From the NCBI GenBank assembly GCA_021300195.1, contig JAJTIE010000019.1:1-62471 (forward strand): a stretch of 62,471 nucleotides of DNA. Direction: 5' to 3'. The stretch is from Bacteroidota bacterium. GTDB taxonomy: Bacteria; Bacteroidota; Bacteroidia; J057; JAJTIE01. This document shows, piece after piece, positions 9,221-18,091 of the stretch. Made by a program: the position numbers and the translations under genes. The notes under the pieces were generated by a model. That model saw only the letters and a list, made by a program, of their open reading frames with translations, did not search any database and was not told the DNA's origin. Each line of letters begins with the position of its first letter. The first letter of the stretch is position 1.

Positions 9221-9257
9221 GGGGGATGGAGCGCAACAAGGCTCCATCCCCCTTTTT
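9221..9257 (+). terminator. Terminator after the first subtilisin gene
   Basis: A perfect 12-bp stem (9221-9232 with 9241-9252), eight-base loop and five Ts. Confidence 0.92.
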
Positions 9258-9311
9258 GTTTGATCGCAACACCGTTTGTGTGCGTAAGTTTATCGTCATG
9301 TTAGATTTAGA

Positions 9312-9342
9312 TTTGGATTAAATCTTTATAGATATATATTTG
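9312..9342 (+). promoter_or_regulatory. Promoter of the second subtilisin gene
   Basis: TTTG (9312-9315), 19-base spacer and TATATTTG (9335-9342). The matching stretch before the first subtilisin (about 6769-6792) has the same TTTG and following bases but lacks about seven bases and has a poorer -7 box (TAAATTG). The two copies probably differ in promoter strength. Confidence 0.75.
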
Positions 9343-9372
9343 CAGCAAAAAACTGCTCTTAATCTTAATCTT

Positions 9373-11729
9373 ATGAGACGCAAAAGCATTACATCACGAA
9401 GGATTTTACCACATCTGGTACTACTCGCCCTCCTGCTGCCAGGCAGCGCCCAGGTGTATGCCCAGGGTAGGCCCGTGGCACCCACCCCCCCCCCACCCGG
9501 ACGATGGTGACAAGAGGGCTTTCGCCCGAGGCTGCTTCGCTGCTGCTAGACCTGGAGGCTGCACCCCTACAAAAACAACCTGCAGACCTGGAGGGCTTGC
9601 AGAGAAAGTATGGCCTGATACGTAAAAATGACCAGCTATATGCGCTGGCTTTCGTTCACACAAATGGCCAGCCCGACCTAGCCTCATATGGTGTTATATG
9701 CCGACCCGGCCAGATCAACGGCTCAATATTAAGAGCAATGGTACCTGTTTCGGGAATAAGAGCTGTAGCAGCAGATCCTGCTGTGCAGTATCTGGAACTG
9801 GGAAAATCCGCAAGAGTGCGGCTGGATAATACAGCCCGCAGACTTTCGGGCATTGATGCGGTACATGCCGGTGGCGGTGGCCTACCCAGTGCCTACAAGG
9901 GCAAAGACGTAGTGGTTGGTGTCATTGACATCGGCATTGACTTTACACACCCTACGTTTTTTGATCAAAGTGGCACCCAAAACTACCGGATAAAGAAGGC
10001 ATGGTTGCAGGCAGATACGGACGGAAACCCACCCGCAAACTATGACTATGGTGCAGAATACACGGGCCAAGCCGAACTGCTGGCCAAGGAAGACGACAGA
10101 CCCCGCGCAGAATATTCTCCTGAAGAATGGGCGGGTGGAACTTTTTCTCATGCCACGGTTGTAAGCGGCATAGTTGCCGGATCGGGCGGCGGAAAAGACC
10201 AATACAGGGGCGTAGCACCCGAGAGTGAGCTTGTGATTGTGTCTATTGATGGTGGAGTAGAAACCAGTGTATTTACAACCCGGGTTTTCGATGCAGTTGA
10301 GTATATATTTGACTATGCTGCTTCGGTAAACAAGCCTTGTGTGATTAACATGAGCCTGGGCACGCACGAAGGCCCACACGATGGCACTTCGACCCTGGAT
10401 AAGGGCTTTGACCAGGTGACCGGCCCTGGCCGGCTGCTGGTAGGGAGTGCAGGCAACGAAGGAACTGATAGGCTGCACGTACGCAAAACCTTTAGCCCAT
10501 CGGATAACAAAATGTATTCCGGGCTTGATTTTTTCGGAAGTGGTATTGGTCAAGCGTTTATAGACATCTGGGGCGATCCGGGCCATAGCTATCAGGTAGC
10601 CGTACACCTGTATGATAGGAATGCAGACCAGATACTTGCCTCTACCAGCCTGATTAACTTTTCGGCAGCAAGTAATTCACAAACAAACACCTTCAAGCTG
10701 ATTGACAATGATCTGGTTAATCCGGATACAACTGGTATCACGATAAATAATGAGGTTTTTCCGGGTAACCAGAAGCCGCACGCCTACATCAAATTTGACA
10801 ATAGCAATCAGGATGACAGCGCCCTGGTAGTACTGGTGGAGGTAAGGGCTACTTCGGGTGGCGTACACGTTTGGACTGAAAGATGCAGTTTTACTGCTTA
10901 TAACAAGCCCGCGCCATTTAGAGGTGGAGATCTGGAGTACTCGGTAGGAGAGGTTGGCGGTACAGGCAATAGCGTTATAAGCGTGGGCGCGTATAACAGC
11001 ACGCTGCAGTGGACAAGCTTAGGCGGAATGGTTACGGATAAAGCCGCACCGGATGAATTGCTGGGAGATATTGCTGGATTTTCCAGCATAGGTCCCACGG
11101 CCGATGGACGCACCAAGCCCGACATAGCGGCACCCGGCCAGGATATTATTTCTTCTTCTTCTTTATTCGGCCAGTCATCCCCCGACTATTCCGTACTAGC
11201 AGACACAATGGTGCTCGGCGGAAAAGTACATGTGTTTCAGGCCTTGCAGGGCACTTCGTTTTCCTCTCCCATGGTAGCTGGTGCCCTGGCGCTGGCGCTG
11301 GAGGCCAACTCCAGCCTGACCCCAGACCAGGCGCGGGCCCTGCTGAAGAGCAGCGCTACTACCGATGTATACACAGGCAGCATTCCCACCACCGGCAGCA
11401 ACACCTGGGGCTGGGGCAAGCTATCCGTACTGCGTAGCCTACAGCAGCTCAATGGCATCACCAGTACATCAACAGCCCGGCTAGGTAGTGCGCTGCTTGT
11501 ATACCCCAACCCCAGCCAGGGTACCCTGCACGTGGTGCTAGGCGATGGAGCCAGCTCGCCCTACACACAGTGCCGACTGGTGAGCACCTTGGGCCAGACT
11601 GTCTATAGCCAGTCTATTGGCACCGGCACCCGGCAGCTAGAGCTTAGCGGCCTGCCCGCTGGCCTCTACACCCTCATCCTGGATGGCGGCACCGAGCCCG
11701 TAGCACAAAAAGTAGTGGTACAGCCCTAG
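9373..11729 (+). CDS. Secreted subtilisin B, same -1 frameshift after the signal peptide
   Basis: A tandem paralogue of the gene at 6830. ATG 9373 directly follows two AATCTT repeats and encodes a near-identical signal peptide, which stops at TGA 9508. The enzyme is in the -1 frame, open from 9471, to 11729. The frames overlap around a C10 run holding the same in-phase C CCC CCA (9489-9495). A -1 shift gives about 785 residues. Catalytic Asp is near 9927 (DIGID), His at 10149 (SHATVVSG, with the second His of the usual HGTH replaced) and Ser is in GTSFSSP. A T9SS type A domain ends the protein. ATG 9504 could start an unexported form. Ends of the two genes are nearly identical, centres are not. 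Confidence 0.85.
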
Positions 11730-11760
11730 GCAGTACCTGCTTGCTTGCATTAGCGAGAAA

Positions 11761-11790
11761 AAGGGGAGCGATGAGTCGCTCCCCTTTTTT
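11761..11790 (+). terminator. Terminator after the second subtilisin gene
   Basis: An 11-bp stem (11761-11771 with 11776-11786), TGAG loop, six Ts. It lies between converging units (trpA ends at 11854 on the other strand) and has a run of As on its left side, so it may work both ways. Confidence 0.9.
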
Positions 11791-11853
11791 GTTGGATGGT
11801 TTTGCTGCGCCTACAGGTAGATAGAAGGGCGCGGTATCCAGTGGGCTATCTAT

Positions 11854-12627
11854 CTATCCCTCCAGCAGCTCCGTTAGCTTCTCGGCCAGGTTTCCGGCCT
11901 CCTGTGCGCGTATGAGTGCACTACCCACAATGGCAAAGTCGGCTGTGCGCAGTACGGCCTGCACGTGTGGGCCGGTGCTGATGCCAAAGCCAATGCCCAC
12001 CTGTGCCCGGCATTGGTGGCGTATGGCCGCTATCAGGGTGCTTACCCGGGGGTCGAGCGTGAACTGCTGTCCGGTAATCTTGAAATCGGCCATGATGTAT
12101 ACATAGTCGGGCTGGTGGGCCAGTAGCTGCGCCAGCCTGGCAGGGGGTACATTGCTGGCCAGCACGGGCACAGGCTTCAGGCCCTGCCGGATGAGCGTAT
12201 GCGCCTGGGGGGTATCCAGGGGCAGATCGGGTACAATAATGCTCGAGATACCTATCGCTAGCATCTCCCTGGCAAAGCGTTCCAGCCCGTAGGCTACCAG
12301 CTTGTTCAGGTACGTCATGGGGATAACGGTTCGTGTTATACCGTCTTGTGTGGCTAGTAGCAGGGCGTATGCCTGTAGCCTGTCGATCGCTCGTAGGCAG
12401 TGCTCGGTATCGGTTCCTTGTGCAATGGCTACATGATTCGCATGGGTAATGGTAAAGCCATCTGCCGAGGGGTCGGAGAACGGGATCTGTAGCTCCAGTA
12501 GCTGCACACCAGCTTCCAGATAGGCCATAGCGGTACGCTCACTCTCCGCCAGGCTGGGGTAGCCCAGCACCAGGTGGCCCATTAGGGGGTGCTTTTGTAG
12601 GGTTGGGTTCGGGCTCATGGGTAGCAT
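11854..12627 (-). CDS. trpA: Tryptophan synthase alpha subunit
   Basis: A 257-residue TIM-barrel protein that cleaves indole-3-glycerol phosphate to indole and glyceraldehyde 3-phosphate and channels indole to TrpB. The catalytic Glu is in LLELQIPFSDPSADG, which also holds the catalytic Asp at the end of strand 2. The phosphate-binding GFGIS and the late FAIVGSALI strand are present. It is the last gene of the DAHP synthase-trpB-trpA operon, seven bases after trpB. Confidence 0.95.
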   Translation of the reverse strand: MLPMSPNPTLQKHPLMGHLVLGYPSLAESERTAMAYLEAGVQLLELQIPFSDPSADGFTITHANHVAIAQGTDTEHCLRAIDRLQAYALLLATQDGITRTVIPMTYLNKLVAYGLERFAREMLAIGISSIIVPDLPLDTPQAHTLIRQGLKPVPVLASNVPPARLAQLLAHQPDYVYIMADFKITGQQFTLDPRVSTLIAAIRHQCRAQVGIGFGISTGPHVQAVLRTADFAIVGSALIRAQEAGNLAEKLTELLEG

Positions 12628-12634
12628 GTAGGGG

Positions 12635-13909
12635 TTATACTTTCGGGCTGATTGCCAGGTTGCGCAGCTGCTGCAGCTTCAGCTCCATAAATTCGGCCAG
12701 CTGCTGGGGTTGCAGGTTTTCCATTGCAATAAAGAGGTCCTTTTCGCCCCTGCCGCTGGCATTTATCACAATGTGCTGTTCGGGTGGCAGGCTGGGTGCC
12801 AGCTCCAGGGCGTAGGCCACGGCATGCAGGCTCTCCAGTGCGGGTACCACCCCCTCGTGGCTCAGGATGGTGCGGTAGGCCTGGCGCACCTGCTCGTCTG
12901 TAGCTGCACGAAACTGCACGCGTCCGGCATCGTACAGCCAGGCCAGTATGGGGCTTACGCCGCAGTAGTCTAGCCCGGCACTGATGCTGCTGGTGGGCGC
13001 TATGTTGCCATCCGCGTCCTGCAGGATGTAGCTGTAGTAGCCCTCGTAGATGCCCTTCTGTAGCCTTCGGAAGCGGGCTGCATGTGCTCCATAGCCCTCA
13101 CCGTGGCCCCCTGCCTCTACGCCGATCAGCTGCACGTCTGGCTCATCCAGAAAGTCGAAGAACGCGCCCATGGCATTGCTACCCCCACCCACACAGGCAA
13201 TAACGTAGTGGGGCAGCCTGCCAAAGGCCTGTAGTGCCTGCTCGCGCACCTCTTCGCCAATGATCTTCTGGAAGAAGGTATTCATCTTTGGGTAGGGGTT
13301 CGGGCCAATAACGGTGCCAATCAGGTAATGGGTATCTTCCGGATGGCTTAGCAGGTCCTTCATGGCGGCTACTACGGCGTCATTCAGGGTCTGCTGCCCT
13401 TCCTCTACGGGCACTACCTCTGCCCCCATCATTTGCATATAGAATACATTGGGGCGCTGGCGCAGGTAGTCTTTGTAGCCCATGTAGATGGTGCAGGGCA
13501 TGCCATAGCGGGCGCACAGGCTGGCAGTAGCCAGGCCATGCTGGCCTGCGCCGGTTTCGGCTATAATGCGCCTGCGGCCCATGTGGCGGGCCACGATGAT
13601 CTGGCCCAGCACATGGTTTATCTTGTGTGCCCCGGTGTGGTTTAGCCCCTCGTTTTTGATGTATAGCTGTGCACCGCCCAGTTTATGGCTCAGGTTTCGC
13701 AGGGGGGTGAAGGCTGTGGGGCGGCCACTGATCTCCACGTAGGCCTGCTTCAGCTCGGCCAGAAAGGCAGGATCCGTCTGTAGCTGCTCAAAGGCTGCCG
13801 CCAGCGCATCGGTATTGGCGCGTATGGCCTCGGGCACATAGGCCCCCCCGTATTCGCCAAAGTAGCCGGTGCTTTGCAGAATGGTATTTCGGTATGCGGT
13901 CATGTTCAC
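12635..13909 (-). CDS. trpB: Tryptophan synthase beta subunit
   Basis: A 424-residue pyridoxal-phosphate enzyme that joins indole and serine to make tryptophan. The PLP lysine lies in HTGAHKINHVLGQ, with the phosphate loop GGGSNAMG and the ETGAGQHG motif of the substrate site. It is slightly longer than the usual 390-400 residues because of extra residues at both ends. The start could be the first Met or Met3. It follows DAHP synthase by 21 bases and precedes trpA by seven. Confidence 0.95.
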   Translation of the reverse strand: MNMTAYRNTILQSTGYFGEYGGAYVPEAIRANTDALAAAFEQLQTDPAFLAELKQAYVEISGRPTAFTPLRNLSHKLGGAQLYIKNEGLNHTGAHKINHVLGQIIVARHMGRRRIIAETGAGQHGLATASLCARYGMPCTIYMGYKDYLRQRPNVFYMQMMGAEVVPVEEGQQTLNDAVVAAMKDLLSHPEDTHYLIGTVIGPNPYPKMNTFFQKIIGEEVREQALQAFGRLPHYVIACVGGGSNAMGAFFDFLDEPDVQLIGVEAGGHGEGYGAHAARFRRLQKGIYEGYYSYILQDADGNIAPTSSISAGLDYCGVSPILAWLYDAGRVQFRAATDEQVRQAYRTILSHEGVVPALESLHAVAYALELAPSLPPEQHIVINASGRGEKDLFIAMENLQPQQLAEFMELKLQQLRNLAISPKV

Positions 13910-13930
13910 TGGGGTAGGGCGGGGCTGTGG

Positions 13931-14971
13931 TTAGGCAGAATAGGCTGTTGTGCGGGCGGCATACAGTTCGGGCAGGGCATCTACCAGCAGGTTTACCTGG
14001 CGCATCATGTTGGCAAACTCCTCAAAGTCCAGTTGCTGGTTCGCATCGCTCAGTGCCTTTTGCGGTGTTGGGTGGGTTTCTACCAGCAGCCCGTCGCAGC
14101 CCACGGCTATGGCGGCGCGTGCCAGTGCCGCCACCAGGTCGTGTCGCCCCACGGCATGGCTGGGGTCTACTACGATGGGTAGGTGGCTTAGGGTTTTTAT
14201 AAGGGCTACGCTGTTCAGGTCCAGCAGGTTGCGCGTACTGGTCTCAAAGGTTCGGACCCCCCGCTCGCACAGGATCACCTGCTGGTTTCCACCGTCCAGT
14301 ATATACTCGGCTGCTAGCAGAAATTCTTCTACCGTGGCACTTAGCCCCCGCTTTAGCAGCACGGGCTTGTCTATCTTGCCCAGCCTTTTCAGCAGGTCGA
14401 AGTTCTGCATATTGCGTGCCCCCACCTGCAGCAGGTCTACTTCGTCTTTGTACAGGTCTATGTCGTCGGAGCTCATAATCTCCACGCACAGGGGCAGCCC
14501 GGTTTCTTCACGTGCCTTTTGCATATACTGCAGGCCTACGTAGCCAATGCCCTGGAAGAAGTAGGGGCTGGTGCGGGGCTTGAAGATGCCGCCCCGGAAT
14601 ATCTGGCCACCCTGTGCCTTTACGGCGCGGGCGGTAGCCAGTGTTTGCGCCTCGCTCTCTACCGAGCAGGGGCCGGCTATTACTACAGGCCGCCCAGCGC
14701 CAAAGGTGGCATCGCCCACGCGCACCAGGGTATCTGCCGGATGAAACTCCTTGCTCACACGCTTATACTTCTTGGTTACTTCTATCACCTCCATTACCCC
14801 GGGCAGCCTTAGCACCTCGTCTTGCCGCACGGCTTCCTTGTTGCCCATTACACCAATGGCTACCCGGCTGTGCCCGGGCAGCACCTCGGGCTGCGTGTGG
14901 TAGGATCGGAGTACGGCCATCACCTCTTGCACTTGGGCATCGGTGGCATCGGCTTTCATTACAACTAGCAT
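13931..14971 (-). CDS. 3-deoxy-7-phosphoheptulonate (DAHP) synthase, class I-beta
   Basis: A 346-residue enzyme for the first shikimate step, condensing phosphoenolpyruvate with erythrose 4-phosphate. Residues 1-75 form a ferredoxin-like domain that in related enzymes (Thermotoga type) mediates feedback inhibition. The catalytic barrel starts at GPCSVES (about 104-110), then FRGGIFKPRTSPYFFQG, the KRG of VLLKRGLSAT and VVDPSHAVGRHD. It leads the operon with trpB and trpA. Its promoter lies at 15073-15042, and a palindrome resembling a trp operator covers the predicted transcription start. Confidence 0.93.
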   Translation of the reverse strand: MLVVMKADATDAQVQEVMAVLRSYHTQPEVLPGHSRVAIGVMGNKEAVRQDEVLRLPGVMEVIEVTKKYKRVSKEFHPADTLVRVGDATFGAGRPVVIAGPCSVESEAQTLATARAVKAQGGQIFRGGIFKPRTSPYFFQGIGYVGLQYMQKAREETGLPLCVEIMSSDDIDLYKDEVDLLQVGARNMQNFDLLKRLGKIDKPVLLKRGLSATVEEFLLAAEYILDGGNQQVILCERGVRTFETSTRNLLDLNSVALIKTLSHLPIVVDPSHAVGRHDLVAALARAAIAVGCDGLLVETHPTPQKALSDANQQLDFEEFANMMRQVNLLVDALPELYAARTTAYSA

Positions 14972-15023
14972 AAAAGGCAGTTTTTATCGTGATTTTTTTT
15001 CTCGGATCTTGGATAAGAAACAC

Positions 15024-15040
15024 AGTACTAATGTACTAGT
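15024..15040 (-). promoter_or_regulatory. Palindrome at the aro-trp transcription start (possible operator)
   Basis: Perfect arms AGTAC (15024-15028) and GTACT (15033-15037) flank TAAT, followed by AGT. The 16 bases 15025-15040 agree with the E. coli trp operator, as I remember it, at 12 positions, including ACTAGT. It covers about -4 to +12 of the predicted start of the DAHP synthase-trpB-trpA transcript. No trpR is in the window and the resemblance could be chance. Confidence 0.35.
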
Positions 15041-15041
15041 G

Positions 15042-15073
15042 CAAAGATACATTGTCTTTTTGATTTGCGCAAG
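15042..15073 (-). promoter_or_regulatory. Promoter of the DAHP synthase-trpB-trpA operon
   Basis: On the minus strand: CTTG (15073-15070), 20-base spacer, TATCTTTG (15049-15042). Predicted start near 15036 gives a leader of about 65 bases. I see no leader peptide or terminator in it. Confidence 0.75.
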
Positions 15074-15132
15074 TAAAGGAGGCGTATTTTCTTGGAGCAC
15101 ACCCAATGATGGCTGCATAATAGCCCAATTCC

Positions 15133-15163
15133 TTTGATTTGGCTATTGGAAATTTTACCTTTG
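15133..15163 (+). promoter_or_regulatory. Promoter of tRNA-Pro
   Basis: TTTG (15133-15136), 19-base spacer, TACCTTTG (15156-15163), 32 bases before the mature tRNA. Confidence 0.75.
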
Positions 15164-15195
15164 CGTGCGGATGTGTAGTACGTACACCTGCACAT

Positions 15196-15269
15196 CGGAG
15201 TGTAGCGCAGCCCGGTAGCGCACTTCGTTCGGGACGAAGAGGCCGGAGGTTCGAATCCTCTCACTCCGA
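15196..15269 (+). tRNA. tRNA-Pro (anticodon CGG)
   Basis: A 74-base cloverleaf. The acceptor arm CGGAGTG pairs with CACTCCG, the D arm contains AGCGCAGCCCGGTAGCGC, the anticodon stem CTTCG/CGAAG encloses loop TTCGGGA (anticodon CGG), and the T arm GGAGGTTCGAATCCTC is standard. The discriminator base is A, and the CCA end is not encoded. Confidence 0.97.
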
Positions 15270-15445
15270 CATTGACAACAAAGGCATGCCAGGGGCTTGC
15301 CACGCCTATTACAAGAGCTATTCGCGCGTGCCAGGTTTCAGTCAGCTTTTGCTTGCCAGATACGTGCTACAGGCTGTTAATAAGGCTTTGTATTTGCAGT
15401 TTGGCCGCCAGCAGGCACGGCAAAAAATCTGCTAACATTACCCGG

Positions 15446-16498
15446 GTGAAACCCTGCCTCCTACTCCTTGCCCTGCTGGCCACCGGCCTGCACGCCCAGG
15501 ATAGCACCCTGTACCTCACTGTATATCTGGACACTACTACGGCTATGATCTGGGCCGATCCGCGGGCCACGAGCGCCCCTACCTGTATGCTGCCAATCAA
15601 CACAACAATTTCAACCTGAACCTACTGGCCCTGAGGCTAACCTGCACTGCCGGCTGGTACCGCCTGCAGGCTACCCCTGCCCTGGGCACCTACATGGCTG
15701 CCAACTATGCCGCCGAGCCGGCCGAACTGCGCTACCTGATAGATGCCTACGGGGGTATCCGTATCCACAAGGACATCTGGCTAGACGCGGGCATACTGCC
15801 CTCGCCATTCGGCTACGAGGGGGCACTGAGCCACGAGCTGCCCACCTATACCCGCAGCTTGTCGGCCGAAAACTCGCCCTACTACCTGGCTGGGGCCCGG
15901 CTAAGCCTACCCCTTTGCCCCCGGCTAAATGGGTACGCCTTTGTGGTAAATGGCTGGCAGAACATAGCCGAGACGAATGATGCCAAAGCTGTAATAGGCC
16001 AGCTGCAGTACCAGGCGAGCAAAAAGCTGCTGCTAAACGCCAGCGCCTATGTGGGCAATGAGCAGACCGTGGACAGCCTGGGGCCCCGCATGCGTAGCTT
16101 CCTGGACCTGTATGCCTACTGGCAGCCGTCGGACGGGGTGAGCCTGCTGCTGCTGTGCGACCTGGGCAGCCAGCAGGGCCGGCAGGCTGCCGATGGGCCC
16201 GGCGGCCACTGCCAGCGGCATAGCCAGCTACCGCTGGGCCCGGTACTGGCGCAGTAGCCTGCGGGCCGAGTACTACAGCGACCCCGATGCGGCAAACCTG
16301 ACCAGCCTGACCCACCCGGGGGCGGGCGTAGTACTGTATGGCAGCAGCCTAGGGCTAGACTACCTGCCCACTACCCAAGCCATGCTGAGGCTAGAGGCCA
16401 GGTACCTGCAGGCGGGGTCTAACGTGTTTCCCGAAGAAGGGGGCACTACCCGCCAAAGGTGGCTGCTGACAGCTGCCCTCAGTATAAAAATAGAGTAG
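15446..16498 (+). pseudogene. Outer-membrane porin (beta-barrel porin-2 type) with two frameshifts
   Basis: Three frames together encode one OmpL/porin-2-like outer-membrane barrel of about 350 residues. GTG 15446 opens a signal peptide (VKPCLLLLALLATGLHAQ). A missing base near 15533 shifts to the frame reading YYGYDLGRS, NFNLNLLALR and then ANYAAEP, LDAGILPSPFGYE, SLSAENSPYYLAGARLS and VVNGWQ, all typical of the family. A second shift, an extra base or two missing between about 16150 and 16200, leads to LRAEYYSDPD and the final strand TTRQRWLLTAALSIKIE, stop at 16498. Neither shift is in a long homopolymer. It may be a decaying gene or hold sequence errors. I see nothing else between the tRNA and 15446. 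Confidence 0.75.
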
Positions 16499-16589
16499 CC
16501 CATTGGGCACCATGCCACTTGGGCAGCCTGTACGCTCCAGGGCATGTTTCCCTTTATATGCCAGGTAGGGTGTCGCTAGCGGGTAGGTC

Positions 16590-16982
16590 CTATACGCTCG
16601 GTATGTCTTCCACCAGGAGTACAGCCCCCTGTTTGTCGCAGTAGCTTACCGTCATCTCCACCAGCCGAGTGGTCCAGCTGGCCACGCCTGCTACAGCTGC
16701 CTGACGGCAAAAGGTGGGATAGTCCGTGTGGCCCTGCTGGTGGCTGGCAAGTGCCGCCTGTAGCTGCCCTACAGCGCCCACTGGCTGTACATCCACCGCC
16801 GGATACTTGCCGGGGGTCTCCAGCCTGTCATCTCCTGCCCCATAGTAGCAGGTGCTGCCATTGTCCACATAGGTGTCGTAGTGGGTTATACCCAGCGCCT
16901 TCAGGTCCTGAATAAACCGGGGGAAGTCGGCTCCGCTCTTTACCTTCTCGGCGGCTTGGCGAATTTGGTTCTGTGTGATCAT
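16590..16982 (-). CDS. DUF1398 family protein (YbcV-like)
   Basis: A 130-residue protein of unknown function. It matches DUF1398 from end to end: KVKSGADFPRFIQDLKALGITHYDTYVDNG, the HQQGHTDYPTFCRQAAVAGV segment and the final YCDKQGAVLLVEDIP. I place the start at ATG 16982, giving MITQNQIRQ; a longer frame to 17129 would overlap thiO and adds no conserved sequence. It follows thiO by 11 bases and is probably cotranscribed with it. Confidence 0.85.
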   Translation of the reverse strand: MITQNQIRQAAEKVKSGADFPRFIQDLKALGITHYDTYVDNGSTCYYGAGDDRLETPGKYPAVDVQPVGAVGQLQAALASHQQGHTDYPTFCRQAAVAGVASWTTRLVEMTVSYCDKQGAVLLVEDIPSV

Positions 16983-16993
16983 ATTTTGTGTGA

Positions 16994-18091
16994 TCAAGAT
17001 TCTGAAAAATTTAGCCAGAACGGACGTAGCACTGCGGGTACCTCGGCCCCCTGTAGCACGGCTACCAGCTGCTGCGCCAGGTAGGGGCCTAGCAGGATGC
17101 CGTGGCGATACAGTCCATTCAGCATCCATACGCCGGGTGCCACTGCACCCAGGCAGGGCATACGGCTTAGGGTGGCGGGGCGCAGGCCCGCCCAGCTATC
17201 CTGCACATGCAGGTGGTATAGGGCGGGTAGCACCCGGTAGGTCTTCCGCAGTATGTCTAGCAGTCCGCCGGCCCGCTGGCGGGTATCGCGGCCCATCTCC
17301 TCGCTGGTGGAGCCGATGAGCAGGCGGTTTGGCTTGGGCACCAGGTAGGCGGGCCCATATGCCTTGCTGCGGATGCGCACGCTATGGCGCAGCAGCGGCT
17401 GTGGCCCTGTCTCCAGGGCTAGCATCTGCCCGCGTATGGGGTATACCTTGTGCGGCAGCTGCAGCTCGGCCCCGGGCAGCCCGCAGCCGGTGGCGAGTAT
17501 CAGCCGGTTGGTGCTTAGGCTGCCCTGGTTTGTTTGCAGCTCTGTGCTGCCCGCGCCTAGGCTGGCCCAGCTGTACACAGGGGTGTGGGGCCGCAGTTCT
17601 ACCCCCAGGTGTAGCAGTGCATCGATGAGGGTGGGCAGCAGCAGCCTGTGCTCCACCTGTATGTCAGTGCGGGCCAGTATGCCAGCCTGAATGTGCGGGC
17701 TTAGCTCGGGCTCCAGGGTGCGCAGCGCCTCCTGCTCCAGCCAGGTCACCGCTAGTCCCTGCGCCTGCTGGAAACGATATAGCCGCTGCAGGTAGCCCAG
17801 GTCCTCGGTGTCCAGGGGCACCTCCAGGGTGCCCGTAGTATCCAGGGGCACCCCCAGCGCCTGGCAAAAGGCAGGGTAGTACGCCAGTGCCTGCAGCCCG
17901 GCCTGCAGCAGCTCCAGCTCCTGAAACTCCAGCTCGTGCACGGGGGCCAGCATGCCCGCCGCAGCCCAGCTGGCCCCCCCGGCCAGTTCGCCCGCCTCCA
18001 GCACCTGCACCCGGTGCCCGGCCTGGCTCCGGGCCAGGTGCCAGGCCACGCTCAGGCCGGCTATGCCCCCACCCACGATGGTGTAGGTCAT
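16994..18091 (-). CDS. thiO: Glycine oxidase ThiO-like FAD-dependent oxidoreductase
   Basis: A 365-residue DAO-family flavoprotein. The FAD-binding GGGIAGLSVAWHLA is at residues 7-20, followed by VLEAGELAGGASWAAAGMLAP. The C-terminal GLRPATLSRMPCLGAV...GLYRHGILLGP block is typical of ThiO. It would oxidise glycine to iminoglycine for the thiazole ring of thiamine. No other thi gene and no TPP riboswitch is visible nearby, so a role in another amine oxidation remains possible. It overlaps the end of aroQ by four bases (ATGA). Confidence 0.82.
   Translation of the reverse strand: MTYTIVGGGIAGLSVAWHLARSQAGHRVQVLEAGELAGGASWAAAGMLAPVHELEFQELELLQAGLQALAYYPAFCQALGVPLDTTGTLEVPLDTEDLGYLQRLYRFQQAQGLAVTWLEQEALRTLEPELSPHIQAGILARTDIQVEHRLLLPTLIDALLHLGVELRPHTPVYSWASLGAGSTELQTNQGSLSTNRLILATGCGLPGAELQLPHKVYPIRGQMLALETGPQPLLRHSVRIRSKAYGPAYLVPKPNRLLIGSTSEEMGRDTRQRAGGLLDILRKTYRVLPALYHLHVQDSWAGLRPATLSRMPCLGAVAPGVWMLNGLYRHGILLGPYLAQQLVAVLQGAEVPAVLRPFWLNFSES

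Noticed and set aside
9882-10607. A 241-codon minus-strand frame inside subtilisin B
   Set aside because: It lies wholly antisense to the catalytic domain and shows no family features.
15671-16315. A 214-codon frame antisense to the porin
   Set aside because: The plus strand carries clear porin-2 motifs; this one is low-complexity Arg/Pro/Ala.
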